This document shows positions 5,465 to 6,564 of a stretch of 6,564 bases of DNA, piece by piece. A program made the position numbers and the translations under genes. Under the pieces are notes generated by a model. The model did not search any database, was not told where the DNA came from, and worked only from the letters and a program-made list of their open reading frames with translations. Numbering within the stretch: position 1 is the stretch's first letter; every line of letters begins with the position of its first letter. This stretch comes from an uncultured Lachnospira sp. (GTDB lineage Bacteria > Bacillota > Clostridia > Lachnospirales > Lachnospiraceae): positions 1 to 6,564 of the forward strand of contig CAMVRH010000054.1 of NCBI GenBank assembly GCA_947169835.1, read 5' to 3'.

Positions 5465-6564
5465 CTATTTTTTGTACACTTTTTTCTTAATAACTTTCTT
5501 CTTATAAACGTTATTATCGTTGCTTACACTAATAGATCTTACGTTCATAGTATCATCGTAATATGCAATCATTTTGCTTCTTATCATTGCTCCATAATAG
5601 TTAGTATGGCCAAAATCAAAGTATACAACCGGGATTCTTTGAGCACCAGCTCTGATTCTATATAGACCTCTGTAACAATGATACACTTTTAGTTTTGATG
5701 GATTATTTACTGAATCTTTAATTTCTTTATAAGTTTTTCTTGCGAGTTTTTTGTAATCAGTTATAACTGTTCTAAGTCTATATTTAACTTTGCCTTTCTT
5801 TGCGGTTATTGTAACTCTTCCACCTTTTTTAGCTTTAACTTTTCCAGACTTTTTCTTTATACTAAGTTTCTTTTTCTTTGAACTAGACCATTTTGGTTTC
5901 TTTACGCCAACAGGCTTAGGTGCTTTTTTCTTATATCCCTTTGCTATATACCAGTATCCTCTTGTTACATGGAAAGTATACTTAGCTGTGTTTCCACCTG
6001 CCATAACAAGACTAATTACTGTCTTACCATATCTCTTTGGATATACAGTTACTGTTCCAGAATTGTTACTATATACAGACATGGATGCGCTTGCCATTTT
6101 AGGTTTACTATTCTTTAGTTTAAGATATTTATCTGCATAGTCATATGTTCCAGTATATGTAAATGGAATTGAAACGCTGTAAACATCTTTAAACTTTCCT
6201 GATGATTTTGGGAATTTTACTTTACTAGGTCCAATATTCGTCACCTTCAAAGTATACTCACCTGTTCCATTAACCAAAAGATAGTAGCCACTACCCTTAG
6301 GTAAGTAGATTACAGAGTCACTAGGTGCATAAGTATAACCATAATAAGCTTTGTCTTTTGTAGCAACTCCCCATCTTGCACTTCCGCTTTTAGATGTAAC
6401 CTGAACTCTCAAGTTTGTATTACTACCAAGATTAAATTTATAACCGTGATAATTTTCACTTTGAGCGCTATCTACAAATTTTGCAGTGTACTGTTTTCCA
6501 AATGCTAAATTAAACTCTTTAGATTCGGCTTTAACAGACTTAGCATTAAATGCAATAAAACCAG
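5465..6564 (-). CDS. Secreted Ig-like (Big_2-type) repeat protein, 5' end beyond window
   Basis: The frame is open from the right edge to a TAG at 5465, giving 365 visible residues. The first visible residues, GFIAFNAKSVKAESKEF, look like the end of a signal peptide with cleavage near residue 12 (V-K-A), so only about 20 residues are probably missing. Residues about 17-108 form a beta-rich stretch resembling pre-peptidase C-terminal (PPC) domains. Two Ig-like regions follow: about 113-200, and a clear Big_2-type one at 218-266, with WSSS, a Lys run, SGKVKAKKGGRVTITAKKGK. The C-terminal part (about 272-350) has NPSKLKV, then VVYFDFGHTNYYGAMIRSK, like small domains in other secreted clostridial proteins. 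The end, VYKKKVIKKKVYKK, is strongly basic. There is no LPXTG anchor; binding to anionic wall polymers by charge is inference. Function is unknown. The stop is followed only by a 5-bp stem, so no clear terminator separates it from the rpsU promoter. Confidence 0.85.
   Translation of the reverse strand, partial: GFIAFNAKSVKAESKEFNLAFGKQYTAKFVDSAQSENYHGYKFNLGSNTNLRVQVTSKSGSARWGVATKDKAYYGYTYAPSDSVIYLPKGSGYYLLVNGTGEYTLKVTNIGPSKVKFPKSSGKFKDVYSVSIPFTYTGTYDYADKYLKLKNSKPKMASASMSVYSNNSGTVTVYPKRYGKTVISLVMAGGNTAKYTFHVTRGYWYIAKGYKKKAPKPVGVKKPKWSSSKKKKLSIKKKSGKVKAKKGGRVTITAKKGKVKYRLRTVITDYKKLARKTYKEIKDSVNNPSKLKVYHCYRGLYRIRAGAQRIPVVYFDFGHTNYYGAMIRSKMIAYYDDTMNVRSISVSNDNNVYKKKVIKKKVYKK

Noticed and set aside
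5790..6140. Plus-strand open frame of 116 codons
   Set aside because: It lies antisense within the secreted-protein gene; its Phe/Leu richness simply mirrors the Lys-rich codons on the minus strand. No ribosome site is seen.
6410..6412. TTG as the start of the secreted protein
   Set aside because: The frame continues to the window edge and the extra 50 residues include a plausible signal peptide end and the first beta-rich domain, so this TTG is an internal Leu codon.
1..6564. CRISPR arrays, insertion sequences, tRNA or rRNA genes, toxin-antitoxin or phage genes
   Set aside because: I saw no regularly spaced repeats, transposase motifs, clover-leaf sequences or small paired genes; the coding sequence is ordinary chromosomal content.

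Overview
The window is AT-rich DNA from a low-GC Gram-positive bacterium, most likely a member of the Clostridia close to Lachnospiraceae. The evidence is the AT bias, strong AGGAGG-like ribosome sites, a 57-residue Firmicutes-type S21, a YerB-like DUF3048 protein, a SpoVB/YtgP-type flippase, and a secreted protein with Ig-like domains. The genus cannot be fixed from sequence alone. Every gene is on the minus strand, so transcription runs from the right edge to the left.

Right block (6564 to 5465): the 3' part of a gene for a large secreted protein. Its start lies beyond the window. The visible part has the end of a signal peptide, a beta-rich N-terminal domain, Ig-like (Big_2-type) repeats and a lysine-rich C-terminus. 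It has no convincing terminator of its own.

Middle block (5464 to 5135): rpsU (ribosomal protein S21) as a self-contained transcription unit. It has a near-consensus sigma-A promoter, a leader of about 60 bases with two small hairpins, a strong Shine-Dalgarno and a 15-bp intrinsic terminator 2 bases past the stop codon.

Left block (5130 to 670): a probable four-gene operon. It starts from an extended -10 promoter overlapped by an inverted repeat: phoH-family ATPase, ybeY (rRNA maturation endoribonuclease), a membrane-anchored DUF3048 (YerB-like) protein, and a MurJ/SpoVB/YtgP-family lipid-linked oligosaccharide flippase. Gaps are 21, 4 and 16 bases, which suggests translational coupling. A hairpin that pairs fully only as minus-strand RNA closes the unit. 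After it comes the N-terminal half of an HI0933/BaiN-type flavoprotein, cut by the left edge.

Functionally, rpsU, phoH and ybeY form a translation and RNA-maturation core often found together in Firmicutes. DUF3048 and the flippase belong to the cell envelope. The common Firmicutes partners between or beside phoH and ybeY (yqfC, yqfD, the 7TM-HD phosphodiesterase gene, dgkA, era) are absent. No mobile element, CRISPR array, tRNA or rRNA gene is visible, and no clearly undescribed system. The most interesting points are small: the inverted repeats before phoH, the rpsU leader hairpins, the missing ribosome site of ybeY, the altered motif in the flavoprotein, and the poorly characterised secreted protein. 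No gap exceeds 300 bases.
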